A stretch of 47,384 nt of DNA from an uncultured Mycoplasmatota bacterium (GTDB lineage: Bacteria; Bacillota_I; Bacilli_A; RF39; UBA660). The DNA lies in assembly GCA_947303405.1 (NCBI GenBank), contig CAMYYH010000004.1:1-47384 (forward strand), given 5' to 3'. A program made the position numbers and the translations under genes. Each line of letters begins with the position of its first letter. Position 1 is the first letter of the stretch. Of this stretch, positions 1 to 10,609 are shown one piece after another. Under the pieces are notes generated by a model, which had not been told where the DNA came from, made no database searches, and saw only the letters and a program-made list of their open reading frames with translations.

Positions 1-10
1 AACCATATAT

Positions 11-841
11 TTATCCAACATTTCTATATAACTCCTTTATTAATTCTTTTATATCCGTACACTTTTTTATATCATGCCCCAATAACTCGACATACTTAGT
101 AAACTCAATTATTTTCGGCACATTACAATACTTATATAACTTAGTATTATAAAAAATATCCTTACCTTCACTTAGTACTAATTTACCTTTGTTAATAACG
201 TGTACATTATCCACAAGATCAAACAAAAAGGAAATATCATTAGTTATAATTATAATAGTTTTATTAAACTTATTCTTAAGTTTCAAAAATAACTTCTTAA
301 AATATTCTTTTTCTCTAAAAGATAATCCCTTATCAAAATTATCTAAAACTATTACCTCAGGATTATAACTAATTACCATAGCTAATTCTACCTTTTTCAT
401 TTCTACAGATGACAACTCATTAGGATCTCTATCTAAATAAGTTTCATCTAGTCCCGCTATTCTAAGAGATTGTACAACATGCTTTACTACATTCTCCGAG
501 TGATAATCATAATTTTTCATCGTCGAACTTATCTCTTTTAATACACTTGGTTCTATAAACTTCTTATTATAATTATTATAAACAAACCCAATATTTTTTC
601 TTATATTATTAATATTATCAATATGACTATTTCTTCTAACAATAATATTATTAAATCTTAGTTCCCCTTTAGTGGGTCTTTTTAAAACCAACAATAATTT
701 ACCTAGTACATCTAGTTTATCCCCTATAAAAGCTGAAATACTACCGTTATCTATTACTAAATTTACATCTTCTAAATATTTAATTTCTCTAGCTGTCTTT
801 TTATTCTCTATATATGTTAATTTATTAAATATCATCTCCAT
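11..841 (-). CDS. EcfA2-like ABC transporter ATP-binding protein with degenerate catalytic motifs
   Basis: ORF with ABC ATPase layout (PEVIVLDNFDKGL Walker B position, IIIITNDISF H-loop position), but Walker A is replaced by GDKLDVLGK; overlaps the upstream EcfA-like ORF. Confidence 0.65.
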   Translation of the reverse strand: MEMIFNKLTYIENKKTAREIKYLEDVNLVIDNGSISAFIGDKLDVLGKLLLVLKRPTKGELRFNNIIVRRNSHIDNINNIRKNIGFVYNNYNKKFIEPSVLKEISSTMKNYDYHSENVVKHVVQSLRIAGLDETYLDRDPNELSSVEMKKVELAMVISYNPEVIVLDNFDKGLSFREKEYFKKLFLKLKNKFNKTIIIITNDISFLFDLVDNVHVINKGKLVLSEGKDIFYNTKLYKYCNVPKIIEFTKYVELLGHDIKKCTDIKELIKELYRNVG

Positions 842-1620
842 AAACTCTCCACCAGATCTTCTTTATTTAAATAGGTCCTATTAATCAAGCCATATAGCTC
901 TAATTGAATAGATAAATCTAAATAAAAAGGCAAACTTAATCCCATTCTTTTAAGAATCTTCTCCTCTTTTAAAACATCTAATGTCCTTCCATCAATCGCA
1001 TTAATCATATTATATAAAACCAAAGTATAATCGGTATATATAGTATCCTCTAGATTAGAAGTAACATTTATTAAAATAATTCCTTTATAATTTATATAAT
1101 TAAGTAATAATATCTTAGTTCTTTCATCTAAATTAATTAATAAATCATCTATAGCTATATATTCAGGACAATATATCGCATAAGATAATATTTTTACCAA
1201 AGTTCTATCATTAGTAGATAATAACTCAATTGGTTTATTAAATATCTTTTTAATCCCAAAAAAATCATCTAATTCATCAATTCTATTTCCAATTTCCTTA
1301 GGATTAATATTCATATTTTCCAAAGAGAATCTTAATTCATCTCTTACTAGCTCATTAACAAATTCATTTGTATTATAAACAACCGCTATTTTTTCTCTTA
1401 AAATAGCAAAATTATCTTTATTAACTTTTACACCAGATATAGTAATATCTCCCTGGTATTCTAATTCCCCATTTAAAATGCGTAATAAAGTCGTTTTTCC
1501 TGACCCAGAAGGGCCAATAATACTAAGCGTCTTATTATCTTTTAAATCAAAATTTAAACCTTTAAAGACATCTATATTTGCATAAGAATAACTTAGTTCG
1601 CTAATACGAATATTGCACAT
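832..1620 (-). CDS. EcfA1-like ABC transporter ATP-binding protein
   Basis: Walker A GPSGSGKTT intact; signature (LSTND) and Walker B (IDDLL) divergent; EcfA-like C-terminus. Confidence 0.75.
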   Translation of the reverse strand: MCNIRISELSYSYANIDVFKGLNFDLKDNKTLSIIGPSGSGKTTLLRILNGELEYQGDITISGVKVNKDNFAILREKIAVVYNTNEFVNELVRDELRFSLENMNINPKEIGNRIDELDDFFGIKKIFNKPIELLSTNDRTLVKILSYAIYCPEYIAIDDLLINLDERTKILLLNYINYKGIILINVTSNLEDTIYTDYTLVLYNMINAIDGRTLDVLKEEKILKRMGLSLPFYLDLSIQLELYGLINRTYLNKEDLVESLWR

Positions 1621-1674
1621 ATTATCGCCCCACTTGGGTAAATATTATACATTAAAAATAAAAAAAGAAAAGAC

Positions 1675-2199
1675 TTATTTGTACTTTTCTACCAATATAA
1701 TTTTCTTTTCTTTTAAACTATTAGGAACGTCTATAATTCTTTGATTTGTAGACCCTCTAAACTTAGCCTCAAAACTCCTTAATCTTTGGATAAAAGGTCC
1801 ATCTACCAAGACATCTATCTCTTTTAAGGCATCCAAATATTTACTATCATCATCAGCTAATTTTATTAATTGTTCATATGTAAAACCAGTATAAACCCAT
1901 ACATCCATCTTACACTTATGCACCTCTTTAGCCAGTTCAATAAATGCATCTAACTGATATAAAGGATCTCCCCCAGAAAAAGTAACACCCTGTTGATATT
2001 CTAAATATCTAATTTTCTCTTTTACTTCATCAACAGGAACTAAATATCCTGCTTCAAAATCCCAAGTCTCAGGATTTTGACAATTAAAACACTTATGGCC
2101 ACAACCTTGAAACCATATTACACTTCTTATACCTTCCCCGTCTACAATACTATCGACCTGTATATCTTTTACGGCCAATCTAACCATATTTTTTTTCAT
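1675..2199 (-). CDS. nrdG: Anaerobic ribonucleotide reductase activating protein (radical SAM)
   Basis: CGHKCFNCQNPETWD (CX3CX2C) and TFSGGDPL motifs. Confidence 0.9.
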   Translation of the reverse strand: MKKNMVRLAVKDIQVDSIVDGEGIRSVIWFQGCGHKCFNCQNPETWDFEAGYLVPVDEVKEKIRYLEYQQGVTFSGGDPLYQLDAFIELAKEVHKCKMDVWVYTGFTYEQLIKLADDDSKYLDALKEIDVLVDGPFIQRLRSFEAKFRGSTNQRIIDVPNSLKEKKIILVEKYK

Positions 2200-2259
2200 A
2201 CTCTAACCTCTTTACCTATGATAATTATAAAATAAAAAAATATAAACTTAAAGTCTATA

Positions 2260-2589
2260 TTATTCTTCTTTACTATCATCATTTTCCTCTCTAGGATCTA
2301 CCATTCTAAGTATTATCTCCCCATTCTTAGAATACATATATTTTTCCCTAGCATATCTAGCTATATAATCAGGATCTTGTAACTTAGATACTTCTACATT
2401 CAAAGAGGCCTCTTCTTCCAATAACTTCTCATATTCAGTATTAATCAGTTTGGTTTCATTTCTATTTCTTATAACTTGTACATAATCATTAATAATTGTA
2501 CCAATTAAAGCAATAACTAATATAACAGAAGAAAAGATAGGTACAAGATACTTATATTTATTAGATGATTTTTTTCTCTTTTTCCCCAA
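2260..2589 (-). CDS. Septum formation initiator (DivIC/FtsB-like)
   Basis: Small protein: basic N-terminus, one TM, coiled coil, then DPDYIARYAREKYMYSKNGE. Confidence 0.8.
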   Translation of the reverse strand: MGKKRKKSSNKYKYLVPIFSSVILVIALIGTIINDYVQVIRNRNETKLINTEYEKLLEEEASLNVEVSKLQDPDYIARYAREKYMYSKNGEIILRMVDPREENDDSKEE

Positions 2590-2675
2590 GAAACATCCCT
2601 CCTATTATTAAGACAATTATAACACAATTAATAATCATCAATCTTCATAAGAGGAACACTTTACCCTATATTGAC

Positions 2676-2703
2676 AAAAAAACTCAAGTTAAACTTGAGT
2701 ATT
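2676..2703 (-). terminator. Intrinsic terminator downstream of spoVG
   Basis: actcaagttaaacttgagt hairpin with flanking A/T runs. Confidence 0.6.
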
Positions 2704-2705
2704 TA

Positions 2706-2996
2706 TTATAATTCAATCTTAACTAGTTCTTCGCCAGTTTTTTTCATCTCTTCATAAGCACCAAAGATTGCATCTTCAAACATCTTACGTGTTTCTTGAT
2801 TTACAGGATGAGCTATATCATCATATACACCTTCGCTAATCTTTCTGCTAGGCATAGCGATAAACATCTTATCATCACCTTGAATCAATCTTATACCTGT
2901 AATAACAAAAGCTTCATCCAAAGTAACGGTTGCAATAGCTTTCATACGTGAATCTTCTTTTTCTTTATTACGAAGTACTACTTTTGTAATTTTCAT
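2706..2996 (-). CDS. spoVG: Septation/RNA-binding regulator SpoVG
   Basis: MKITKVVLRNKEKEDSRMKAIATVTLDEAFVITGIRLIQGDDKMFIAMPSRK; start moved to the internal ATG relative to the ORF track. Confidence 0.92.
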   Translation of the reverse strand: MKITKVVLRNKEKEDSRMKAIATVTLDEAFVITGIRLIQGDDKMFIAMPSRKISEGVYDDIAHPVNQETRKMFEDAIFGAYEEMKKTGEELVKIEL

Positions 2997-3067
2997 AACA
3001 ACACTCCCTCCAAGTTTATCAACTAATATAATTTTAAGACATATTACCAAGAAAATCAATAAAATTT

Positions 3068-3862
3068 TTAATTCATACTATTAGATATCTCTATAAAACA
3101 CTCTAAAGGTACTTGTTCGGCTCTATCTTGAACAGATAAACCATACTTACCTAGAATATTATTAATCAAATCTATATCATAATTAGATAAATTATTCTTA
3201 ATATTCTTTCTTTTCATCCTAAAAGCATCTCTTACTAGTCTATTAAATAATTGTCTATTGGCTATTTTTTCACTATTTTCATTGCTTTTAAACTTAATTA
3301 CAGCACTATCCACATTAGGCTCAGGAACAAACTCTTTCCTACTTACTTCAAATAATAATTTTATATCAAAATACGAATTAAGTATTGCCGTTATTGCCCC
3401 ATAATCTTTAGTACCGGGTTTAGCTGCAAATCTATAGGCAACTTCTTTTTGAACCATTAATACCATTTCTTTTACATTTATATTAGTATTAATAATCTTA
3501 TCTAAAATAGGTGTTGTAATATAATATGGTAAATTAGCAACAACATATAGATTATTATATTTAATATCTTTTATATCTTCTTCGACATTAACACTTAAGA
3601 AATCCTTAAACACTATTGATGTTTTTTCATCCTCAAAGCTATCAAGATACACTTTTAAATCAGAATCCACTTCATAACATCTTATATTACAATTAAACAA
3701 TTTCAAATACTTAGTTAAAGCCCCTTGTCCAGGACCTATCTCTAATATTAAATCTTTATCCGTAACATCAATACTATCTATAATATTAATTAATACTTTC
3801 TTATTCTTTAAAAAGTTTTGTCCAAACTTTTTCTTATGTTTATATCCCATTTTACCAACCAC
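3068..3862 (-). CDS. rsmA: 16S rRNA (adenine1518/1519-N6)-dimethyltransferase
   Basis: KKFGQNFL, ILEIGPGQGALT and NLPYYITTPI motifs. Confidence 0.95.
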   Translation of the reverse strand: MVGKMGYKHKKKFGQNFLKNKKVLINIIDSIDVTDKDLILEIGPGQGALTKYLKLFNCNIRCYEVDSDLKVYLDSFEDEKTSIVFKDFLSVNVEEDIKDIKYNNLYVVANLPYYITTPILDKIINTNINVKEMVLMVQKEVAYRFAAKPGTKDYGAITAILNSYFDIKLLFEVSRKEFVPEPNVDSAVIKFKSNENSEKIANRQLFNRLVRDAFRMKRKNIKNNLSNYDIDLINNILGKYGLSVQDRAEQVPLECFIEISNSMN

Positions 3863-4448
3863 TTCTTAATATTGTATACGACACACTCTTTCTTCCTACA
3901 TTTCGATAAGCTTCAGCTTCTGAAGCTACTAGTAAATCTAAATTATTTCCTCCTACACCTCTATCTAACACGATAGCTACCATAGGGGAAGCAGTAAGTG
4001 AACTATTAATCGCAACTATTGATCCACAAGCAATATTTCTAGAAGAAGCAACTATTCTAACTTCTCCATATGTCGCATCTGGATATGTTACTACCCCATT
4101 TCTATATACATTATACCCCGTACAAGCTAACCTACCAGAACAAGCTGGACAATCAGATGCATAACCCGTTAATGACCCATATATTAAACCATCACTACTA
4201 ATACTAACACTACTCTTTGTCACATAGGACGCACTACTAGTAGTTGTAACTTTCTTCTTTACTACTGGTTTAGGTTTTTCTTCCTCATTTTTTGTAGCCA
4301 TTGCTACTAAACCAACCTCTTCATTTAACGAATCAAAATCAAATGCATATGAAGAAAAACTATTTGTATTAGTCAAAAATAATACTAATAACAATATAAT
4401 TATTATCTCAAGACCTCTTTTAATACCCGGTCTCAGTTTATATTTCAT
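3852..4448 (-). CDS. 3D-domain (Asp-Asp-Asp) cell-wall protein
   Basis: N-terminal TM, low-complexity spacer, C-terminal 3D domain (VIAIVLDRGVGG-type motif). Confidence 0.75.
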   Translation of the reverse strand: MKYKLRPGIKRGLEIIIILLLVLFLTNTNSFSSYAFDFDSLNEEVGLVAMATKNEEEKPKPVVKKKVTTTSSASYVTKSSVSISSDGLIYGSLTGYASDCPACSGRLACTGYNVYRNGVVTYPDATYGEVRIVASSRNIACGSIVAINSSLTASPMVAIVLDRGVGGNNLDLLVASEAEAYRNVGRKSVSYTILRSGW

Positions 4449-4495
4449 TCCAAAACACCTCTAAATTATTAAATAATATGATAACATCCCTAAAA

Positions 4496-5251
4496 CTAAA
4501 TGTCAAAAAGCCTTTTAATATTATCTTCTGTTACTCTACATATCACATCTTTACTAATACCCAAATTAGTTTCTAAATATTCTACAATATCTATTATATG
4601 CGAAGGATCATTCTTCTTTCCTCTAAAAGGTACAGGAGTTAAATAAGGACTATCCGTTTCTAATATAATATTATCTATTCCTATTTTCTTTAATACTTCT
4701 ATAAAATTACAATTCTTAAAAGTAACCACTCCATTAACTCCTAATAAAAATCCCATTTTAATATATATTAAAGCTGTCTCATAACTGCCAGTAAAACTAT
4801 GTATAACCCCTTTAACATTAAACTTTTTCAAACATTCAATAGTATCTAATGTTGCATCTCTACTATGAACTATAACTGGTATATTATACTTTTCTGCTAG
4901 TTTTAATTGTTTTTCAAACAGCTCCAATTGTTTCTCTTTATTCTCCTTAGTATAGTAATAATCTAATCCTATCTCACCAATAGCTACTATCTTATCATTA
5001 CTAATATTTTTTTCAATATAATCTAAATGTTCATCTTTATAACTATCTACTTCTTCAGGATGAATACCTATAGTTCCGTACATCCAGTCATATTTACTAA
5101 TCTTATCTATTATTTCCCTATTAGTTTTATCGTCAATACCATTATTAATAACTCTATATATATTATTATTATGCATTGATTCATAAATACTATTTATTTC
5201 TTCATAATACTCATCTAATAGATGACAATGTGTATCTGTAAACATATTCAT
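4496..5251 (-). CDS. tatD: TatD family metal-dependent DNase
   Basis: FTDTHCHL, GEIGLDYYY, VIVHSRDA, LETDSPYLTP motifs. Confidence 0.93.
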   Translation of the reverse strand: MNMFTDTHCHLLDEYYEEINSIYESMHNNNIYRVINNGIDDKTNREIIDKISKYDWMYGTIGIHPEEVDSYKDEHLDYIEKNISNDKIVAIGEIGLDYYYTKENKEKQLELFEKQLKLAEKYNIPVIVHSRDATLDTIECLKKFNVKGVIHSFTGSYETALIYIKMGFLLGVNGVVTFKNCNFIEVLKKIGIDNIILETDSPYLTPVPFRGKKNDPSHIIDIVEYLETNLGISKDVICRVTEDNIKRLFDI

Positions 5252-5530
5252 TCCCCTTTCATTTGTTCTTCATCAAAATGAGGTACATAACCTCTTAAAG
5301 CATAAGTATATCCATTACTATTATTTTTTCCAAGAATTAGACTTTTGATTTCCAATCATTCCATAACTAACCAACAAGTTATGTACACCATCTAACTTAT
5401 TAATACCCATTTGATTTCCCTCAGAATCAACAAACGCAGAGACTATTTGTTTTCCATTTGGCCCTATATTTTGAACCAAATTTTACGGTTTTCTCCATAC
5501 TTTGTATTATTTCCACAAAAAAACACCCTC
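5248..5530 (-). pseudogene. Remnant of a ~90-100 aa protein with at least two frameshifts
   Basis: Coding-like fragments in successive frames: NLVQNIGPNGKQIVSAFVDSEGNQMGINKLDGVHNLLVSYGMIGNQKS then LILGKNNSNGYTYALRGYVPHFDEEQMKGE*; strong SD (aggaggg) upstream. Confidence 0.55.
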
Positions 5531-5583
5531 CTGATTTATTGTACATAATATAAAAAGTTCTTTCAAGAAAAAAAGAGAAATAA

Positions 5584-6054
5584 TTACTCGGGTATACCAC
5601 TCCAACCTACTCTCTCGTCACTTACATCTTCTTCATCAACAAAGCAGCACTTAACAAACAAACCTTGCCCAAAAGCCTCTCCAGCTTTCACTTTAAAAAT
5701 CTTATCGCCATGATTTTGAAAAGCAAACCACATATGTCCTTCATTTTCACTATTATTATAAAAATCACTATCTATAATACCCACTTGGTTACATAGTCTT
5801 ACATTCCACTTAAAACCCATACTACTTCTAACAAATAACATGAAAGCCTCGTCTTTAGGAAATATAGCTTTTACTCCTGTTGGAACCTTCTTAATTTCCC
5901 CAGGTTTTATTTCAAAATCTTCAAGAGCAAAGAAATCATACCCAATAGAAGCTTTTGTCTTTCTCATAGGCAAAGAATAATTTTTATACACACCTTCATC
6001 ATCGCTAATATCCTTTTTAAATTGCTCAAAAGATATCTTTTCAAACTTTCTCAT
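5584..6054 (-). CDS. dut: dUTP diphosphatase-like protein
   Basis: dUTPase-fold motifs: IGYDFFALEDFEIKPGEIKKVPTGVKA, RSSMGFK, GIIDSDFYNN, GQGLF. Confidence 0.75.
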   Translation of the reverse strand: MRKFEKISFEQFKKDISDDEGVYKNYSLPMRKTKASIGYDFFALEDFEIKPGEIKKVPTGVKAIFPKDEAFMLFVRSSMGFKWNVRLCNQVGIIDSDFYNNSENEGHMWFAFQNHGDKIFKVKAGEAFGQGLFVKCCFVDEEDVSDERVGWSGIPE

Positions 6055-6189
6055 ATACTACCTCCAAAGAAATACTAATTCATAATGATTATTCTTAAAT
6101 ACATAGAAAAAAATATTTCATTATTTGTTTTCAAATACAAATATCAAAACACCACTCTATACATACATTTTAAGTAAAAAATAGAACAA

Positions 6190-6225
6190 TAGCAACAAAA
6201 AAGAACTATTATTTTAGTTCTTTTA
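6190..6225 (-). terminator. Terminator of the lipoprotein gene
   Basis: aaaaagaactattattttagttctttt hairpin. Confidence 0.5.
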
Positions 6226-6796
6226 AAGATAAAGCTATATCTCTAAACTCAGTACTTAAATTACCTTTGTTAGAATTAGTAGTCCATATTAATATTTGAT
6301 TATAATAATTATCTGTTTCAATATAATATAATTGAAGATAAATATTTAAGCCTTCACTTTCAACATTAGATTCAATATATCTAATATTTAAACCATTCTC
6401 ATCCATTCTTTGAAGATTATTTTCATCTAAATTATATGATTCTTTACTATGATTAAATACTATATCAAACCAAGCATTAAAACTAGCAAAGTCTTCTCTC
6501 TTTTCACTTATAACTAGAAGATACTTATTAGTTGATTTACCAACCAATTCTAAACTAGAATCTTTATTAAGTGTCCCCTCTTCATACTTTTTCCAAGTAG
6601 TTGGTGTAGTTATTTGAATCTTTTCATTATCACATAAAAATTCTAATGTCTTTACTTCATTCTTAGAAGTATCTTCTACTACCTCTTGTTTCTTTACCCT
6701 TTCTTTGTTTTCCTTATTACCGCTATTACTATTAAAACATCCTGTAGATAACATAATAGTTAATAACATCACCATCAATAAAACTTTTTTCTTCAT
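6209..6796 (-). CDS. Putative lipoprotein
   Basis: Signal peptide with lipobox LSTGC. Confidence 0.7.
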   Translation of the reverse strand: MKKKVLLMVMLLTIMLSTGCFNSNSGNKENKERVKKQEVVEDTSKNEVKTLEFLCDNEKIQITTPTTWKKYEEGTLNKDSSLELVGKSTNKYLLVISEKREDFASFNAWFDIVFNHSKESYNLDENNLQRMDENGLNIRYIESNVESEGLNIYLQLYYIETDNYYNQILIWTTNSNKGNLSTEFRDIALSLKELK

Positions 6797-6797
6797 A

Positions 6798-9700
6798 CTA
6801 ACTCTCCTTCTTTTTAATTTCTTCTTTTACCTCTTCTAGCAATGGCACTAGAAAATATAAAAAATGTTTTTTAAGATTAAGTAACGTTAAAGATATAGTT
6901 ACTCGTTCTTTAATATATTTTAACCTAAATCTTGGATTAATGCTATATGCAGTTACAAAAAATTTTTCACCATCTATTTTACTAGAAATATTAGAAGGTA
7001 ATTCTACCTCTATTTCTCTATCACTTTGTCTAACATTTTCAACGCCAAGATCCTGAGCTAATTTTTCAAACCATTCTTCATACATATATACTTCTATCTC
7101 ATTACTTATTTTACCAAATCTATCTTCTAATTCTTTTTTTACTTCTATTAGCTTCTTATATCCATCTATTTCATTAATCTTTTGATGTATCTCTATCTTT
7201 ATATCTTCATCAGATACATAACTATCACTGATATGAGTTTCTACTTCTATTAAAGATTTATTAGGTTGAATATCTTCATCTTCCTCAACCTTCTCTCCTT
7301 TCATTCTCTTCATTTCTTCCTCAATCATTTTCATATACATTTCTATTCCAACCGCATCTACAAATCCTGCTTGTTCAGAACCAAGAATATCCCCAGCTCC
7401 ACGTATACTAAGATCTCTCATAGCAATTCTATAACCGCTACCAAGTTCGGTAAACTCTTTAATAGCCTGTAACCTCTTAACAGCTATATCATTTAACATC
7501 TTATTTTTATCATACATTAAATAAGCATAAGCTATACGATTACTTCTACCAACTCTTCCTCTAATTTGATATAACTGCGATAAACCAAAATTATCCGCAT
7601 CATATATTATTAATGTATTAACATTACTAATATCTATACCCGTTTCAATTATAGTAGTACATAATAGAATATCGTACTCTTGATTAACAAAATCTTCCAT
7701 TACTTTTTCAAGTTCTTGTTTACTCATCTGTCCATGAGCAAAAGTAATCTTAGCCTCGGGTACCAATCTATGTATATGATTCATTTTAGACTCTATAGAG
7801 GCTACCTTATTATATAAAATAAATACTTGACCTTTTCTAGATAACTCTTTATATATAGCATCCTTTACTATTAAATCGTTTTCTTGTATTACATAAGTTT
7901 GAACAGGATACCTATTAGTAGGAGGAGTATCTATAATAGATAAATCTCTTAATCCAGACAAAGCCATTTTTAAAGTCCTAGGTATAGGAGTAGCACTCAA
8001 AGTTAAAACATTAACATCATTCTTATATTGTTTAATCTTCTCCTTATGAGTTACTCCAAATCTTTGTTCTTCATCTACTATAAGCAATCCTAATTTCCCA
8101 AACTTAACGTCATTAGATAATAATCTATGCGTACCAAAAACAATATCAACGGTACCCTTCTCTAAACCCTCTAATATTCTTTTAGTTTCTTTACTACTAG
8201 TAAATCTATTTAGTAAAGCAATCTCTATCGGATAATTTTTAAATCTTTCAACAGCGTTCTCATATTGTTGCTTAGACAATATAGTCGTAGGACACAAATA
8301 GAATACTTGTTTATTATTAACTATTGTCTTAAACATTGCTCTAAATGCAACCTCAGTCTTACCAAATCCTACATCTCCACATAATAGTCTATCCATTGGA
8401 GCGGGAGATGCTAGATCATTACTGATATCTTCAATAGCTTTTAATTGATCCGCTGTCTCGTCATAGACAAATTCAGAACCAAATATTGCTTCTTCAGCAT
8501 AGTCCTTATAAGGTTGTCCTTGTATATTCTCACGTGCAGCATATAACTTAATTAATTCCCCACTAATATCTTTTATTCTGTTCCTTAATTCTCTCTTCTT
8601 CTTTAACCAACTAGTACTATTAAGTCTATCTAATCTAGGTATTATCCCCTCTTTTCCAGAATACTTTAGTATTGTACTTATCTTCTCAACTGGAATGTAT
8701 ACCTTGTCATTACCGGCATAGTTTATCTGTAAATAATCCTTCTTTAAACCATTCTTAGTTAACGTTATAACTCCATTATAAATACCAACACCATGTTGAG
8801 AATGTACAACATAATCCCCTATATTAAGCTGCCCAAAGTCTTTTATCTTCTTACCTATCTTATAAGAATTCTTATAGCTAATATAATTACTCTTAGTTTT
8901 TTCAATATCATTCGCACCTATAACTATATATTTGTCAAAAATAAATCCACTATTTATCTTTTTATATAAAATATTTACAGCCCCATCTAAAATCTTATTA
9001 TTCTTCACTACATAATAATCTTCCAAAAATGATATTAAAACCTTTAACTGTTTTTCATTATTCAAACATAAAATTATAGTCTTACCATTTTTTATATTTT
9101 TATTACAAAAAGTAGCTAATAACTCAAAATTACTATTAAAATTATCAATCTCTCTAGACTTATAACTTACTACTTTACCACCACTACTATCATTAATAAT
9201 ATTAAGATATATAACTTTATCACAAGATATCTCTTCTCTAGTAAACATGTACTTCTTATTAGGCGTATTATTACTAACATTGTATTCGAATATATCTTCT
9301 AATAACTTATTATAAGAAACATCTATTTGATCTTTATTAACAACAAATAAATAAGGTTTCTCCATATAATCACATAAAGAACTATTGTTGTCACCCATAA
9401 CTTCAATATAAGGTTTAATAACTATCTCATCTAGCTCCCCAAGAGATAACTGACTATTTTCATCAAAATATCTAATTGAATCAACTTCGTCCCCAAAAAA
9501 CTCTATTCTAATTGGATGTTCTTCTTCTATTAAAAATATATCTATAATAAATCCCCTAACAGCATATTCACCAGTATTAGTAACAAGACTTTCCCTATTA
9601 TATCCATACTTTTCCAAGATATCTAAAATATCACTTCTCTTTATATTAGATTTTTTATTTAACAAAAATTCCAAATTTCTCTTATTACTCTTATCAGGTA

Positions 9701-10037
9701 AATATCTTAAATATCCCATCAAATTAGTAACTACTATACACTTCTTATTACTAGTAATAGTATTAATAGTTTCTAACCTAGCATTCTTTAAATCTGGAGA
9801 TATAGCTACTGCTACACTAGTTAAAAAATCATCCATAGGAAATAGACATACTTCATCAACGTACGTCTTCAATAGTTCAAAATAAATATTAGCTTCATAT
9901 AGGCTATTAACTAGTACCAATACATTTTCGTTACTTATCTTAAACTTATTTACTATATATAGAATATTTAACTCTCGTGTAAAGCCACTAATAGTTAGCC
10001 CATTTTCATAATTAAAGTAATTAGCTAAAAAATCCAT
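6798..10037 (-). CDS. mfd: Transcription-repair coupling factor
   Basis: 1079 aa; GDVGFGKTEVAFRA, DEEQRFGV, GRVGRS helicase motifs, Mfd domain order. Confidence 0.96.
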   Translation of the reverse strand: MDFLANYFNYENGLTISGFTRELNILYIVNKFKISNENVLVLVNSLYEANIYFELLKTYVDEVCLFPMDDFLTSVAVAISPDLKNARLETINTITSNKKCIVVTNLMGYLRYLPDKSNKRNLEFLLNKKSNIKRSDILDILEKYGYNRESLVTNTGEYAVRGFIIDIFLIEEEHPIRIEFFGDEVDSIRYFDENSQLSLGELDEIVIKPYIEVMGDNNSSLCDYMEKPYLFVVNKDQIDVSYNKLLEDIFEYNVSNNTPNKKYMFTREEISCDKVIYLNIINDSSGGKVVSYKSREIDNFNSNFELLATFCNKNIKNGKTIILCLNNEKQLKVLISFLEDYYVVKNNKILDGAVNILYKKINSGFIFDKYIVIGANDIEKTKSNYISYKNSYKIGKKIKDFGQLNIGDYVVHSQHGVGIYNGVITLTKNGLKKDYLQINYAGNDKVYIPVEKISTILKYSGKEGIIPRLDRLNSTSWLKKKRELRNRIKDISGELIKLYAARENIQGQPYKDYAEEAIFGSEFVYDETADQLKAIEDISNDLASPAPMDRLLCGDVGFGKTEVAFRAMFKTIVNNKQVFYLCPTTILSKQQYENAVERFKNYPIEIALLNRFTSSKETKRILEGLEKGTVDIVFGTHRLLSNDVKFGKLGLLIVDEEQRFGVTHKEKIKQYKNDVNVLTLSATPIPRTLKMALSGLRDLSIIDTPPTNRYPVQTYVIQENDLIVKDAIYKELSRKGQVFILYNKVASIESKMNHIHRLVPEAKITFAHGQMSKQELEKVMEDFVNQEYDILLCTTIIETGIDISNVNTLIIYDADNFGLSQLYQIRGRVGRSNRIAYAYLMYDKNKMLNDIAVKRLQAIKEFTELGSGYRIAMRDLSIRGAGDILGSEQAGFVDAVGIEMYMKMIEEEMKRMKGEKVEEDEDIQPNKSLIEVETHISDSYVSDEDIKIEIHQKINEIDGYKKLIEVKKELEDRFGKISNEIEVYMYEEWFEKLAQDLGVENVRQSDREIEVELPSNISSKIDGEKFFVTAYSINPRFRLKYIKERVTISLTLLNLKKHFLYFLVPLLEEVKEEIKKKES

Positions 10038-10038
10038 A

Positions 10039-10599
10039 CTATCCCTTATTTCTCGTATTATAAATATTCATAGTTCTTTCTATACCATCACTAATAAAAC
10101 AATTAATAATACTATTAAAACTACACTGCATCTCCTTAAATGTTTTCCTTTCACTAGAAGAAAAATTACCTAATACATAATCCTTAGTATCTATACTTTT
10201 ATTATTAGATATACCCACCTTCAATCTAGCAAACTCTTTAGATCCTAATCGATTAATAATTGACTTAATCCCATTATGTCCACCATCAGAACTATTAGTC
10301 TTAAGTTTATAGACCCCAAATGGCAAATCCAAGTCATCCTGGATAATTAATATATCATCCAAATCAATATCATAATATTTGACAAATTTAACAACTGCAT
10401 CACCAGACAAATTCATATACGTTAATGGTTTGACAAATAATACCTTTTCACTCTTAATATTTGTCTCATAATACATGGCATTAAACTTACTCTTCCATTT
10501 TACATCCCCAAGGTATTCATCTAATATAAGAAAACCGACATTATGTCTAGTATACTTATATTCATCCCCAGGATTACCTAAAGCTACTATTAATTTCAT
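10039..10599 (-). CDS. pth: Peptidyl-tRNA hydrolase
   Basis: ALGNPGDEYKYTRHNVGF, PLTYMNLSG, SSDGGHNGIKSI motifs. Confidence 0.95.
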   Translation of the reverse strand: MKLIVALGNPGDEYKYTRHNVGFLILDEYLGDVKWKSKFNAMYYETNIKSEKVLFVKPLTYMNLSGDAVVKFVKYYDIDLDDILIIQDDLDLPFGVYKLKTNSSDGGHNGIKSIINRLGSKEFARLKVGISNNKSIDTKDYVLGNFSSSERKTFKEMQCSFNSIINCFISDGIERTMNIYNTRNKG

Positions 10600-10609
10600 A
10601 TTTTACACC

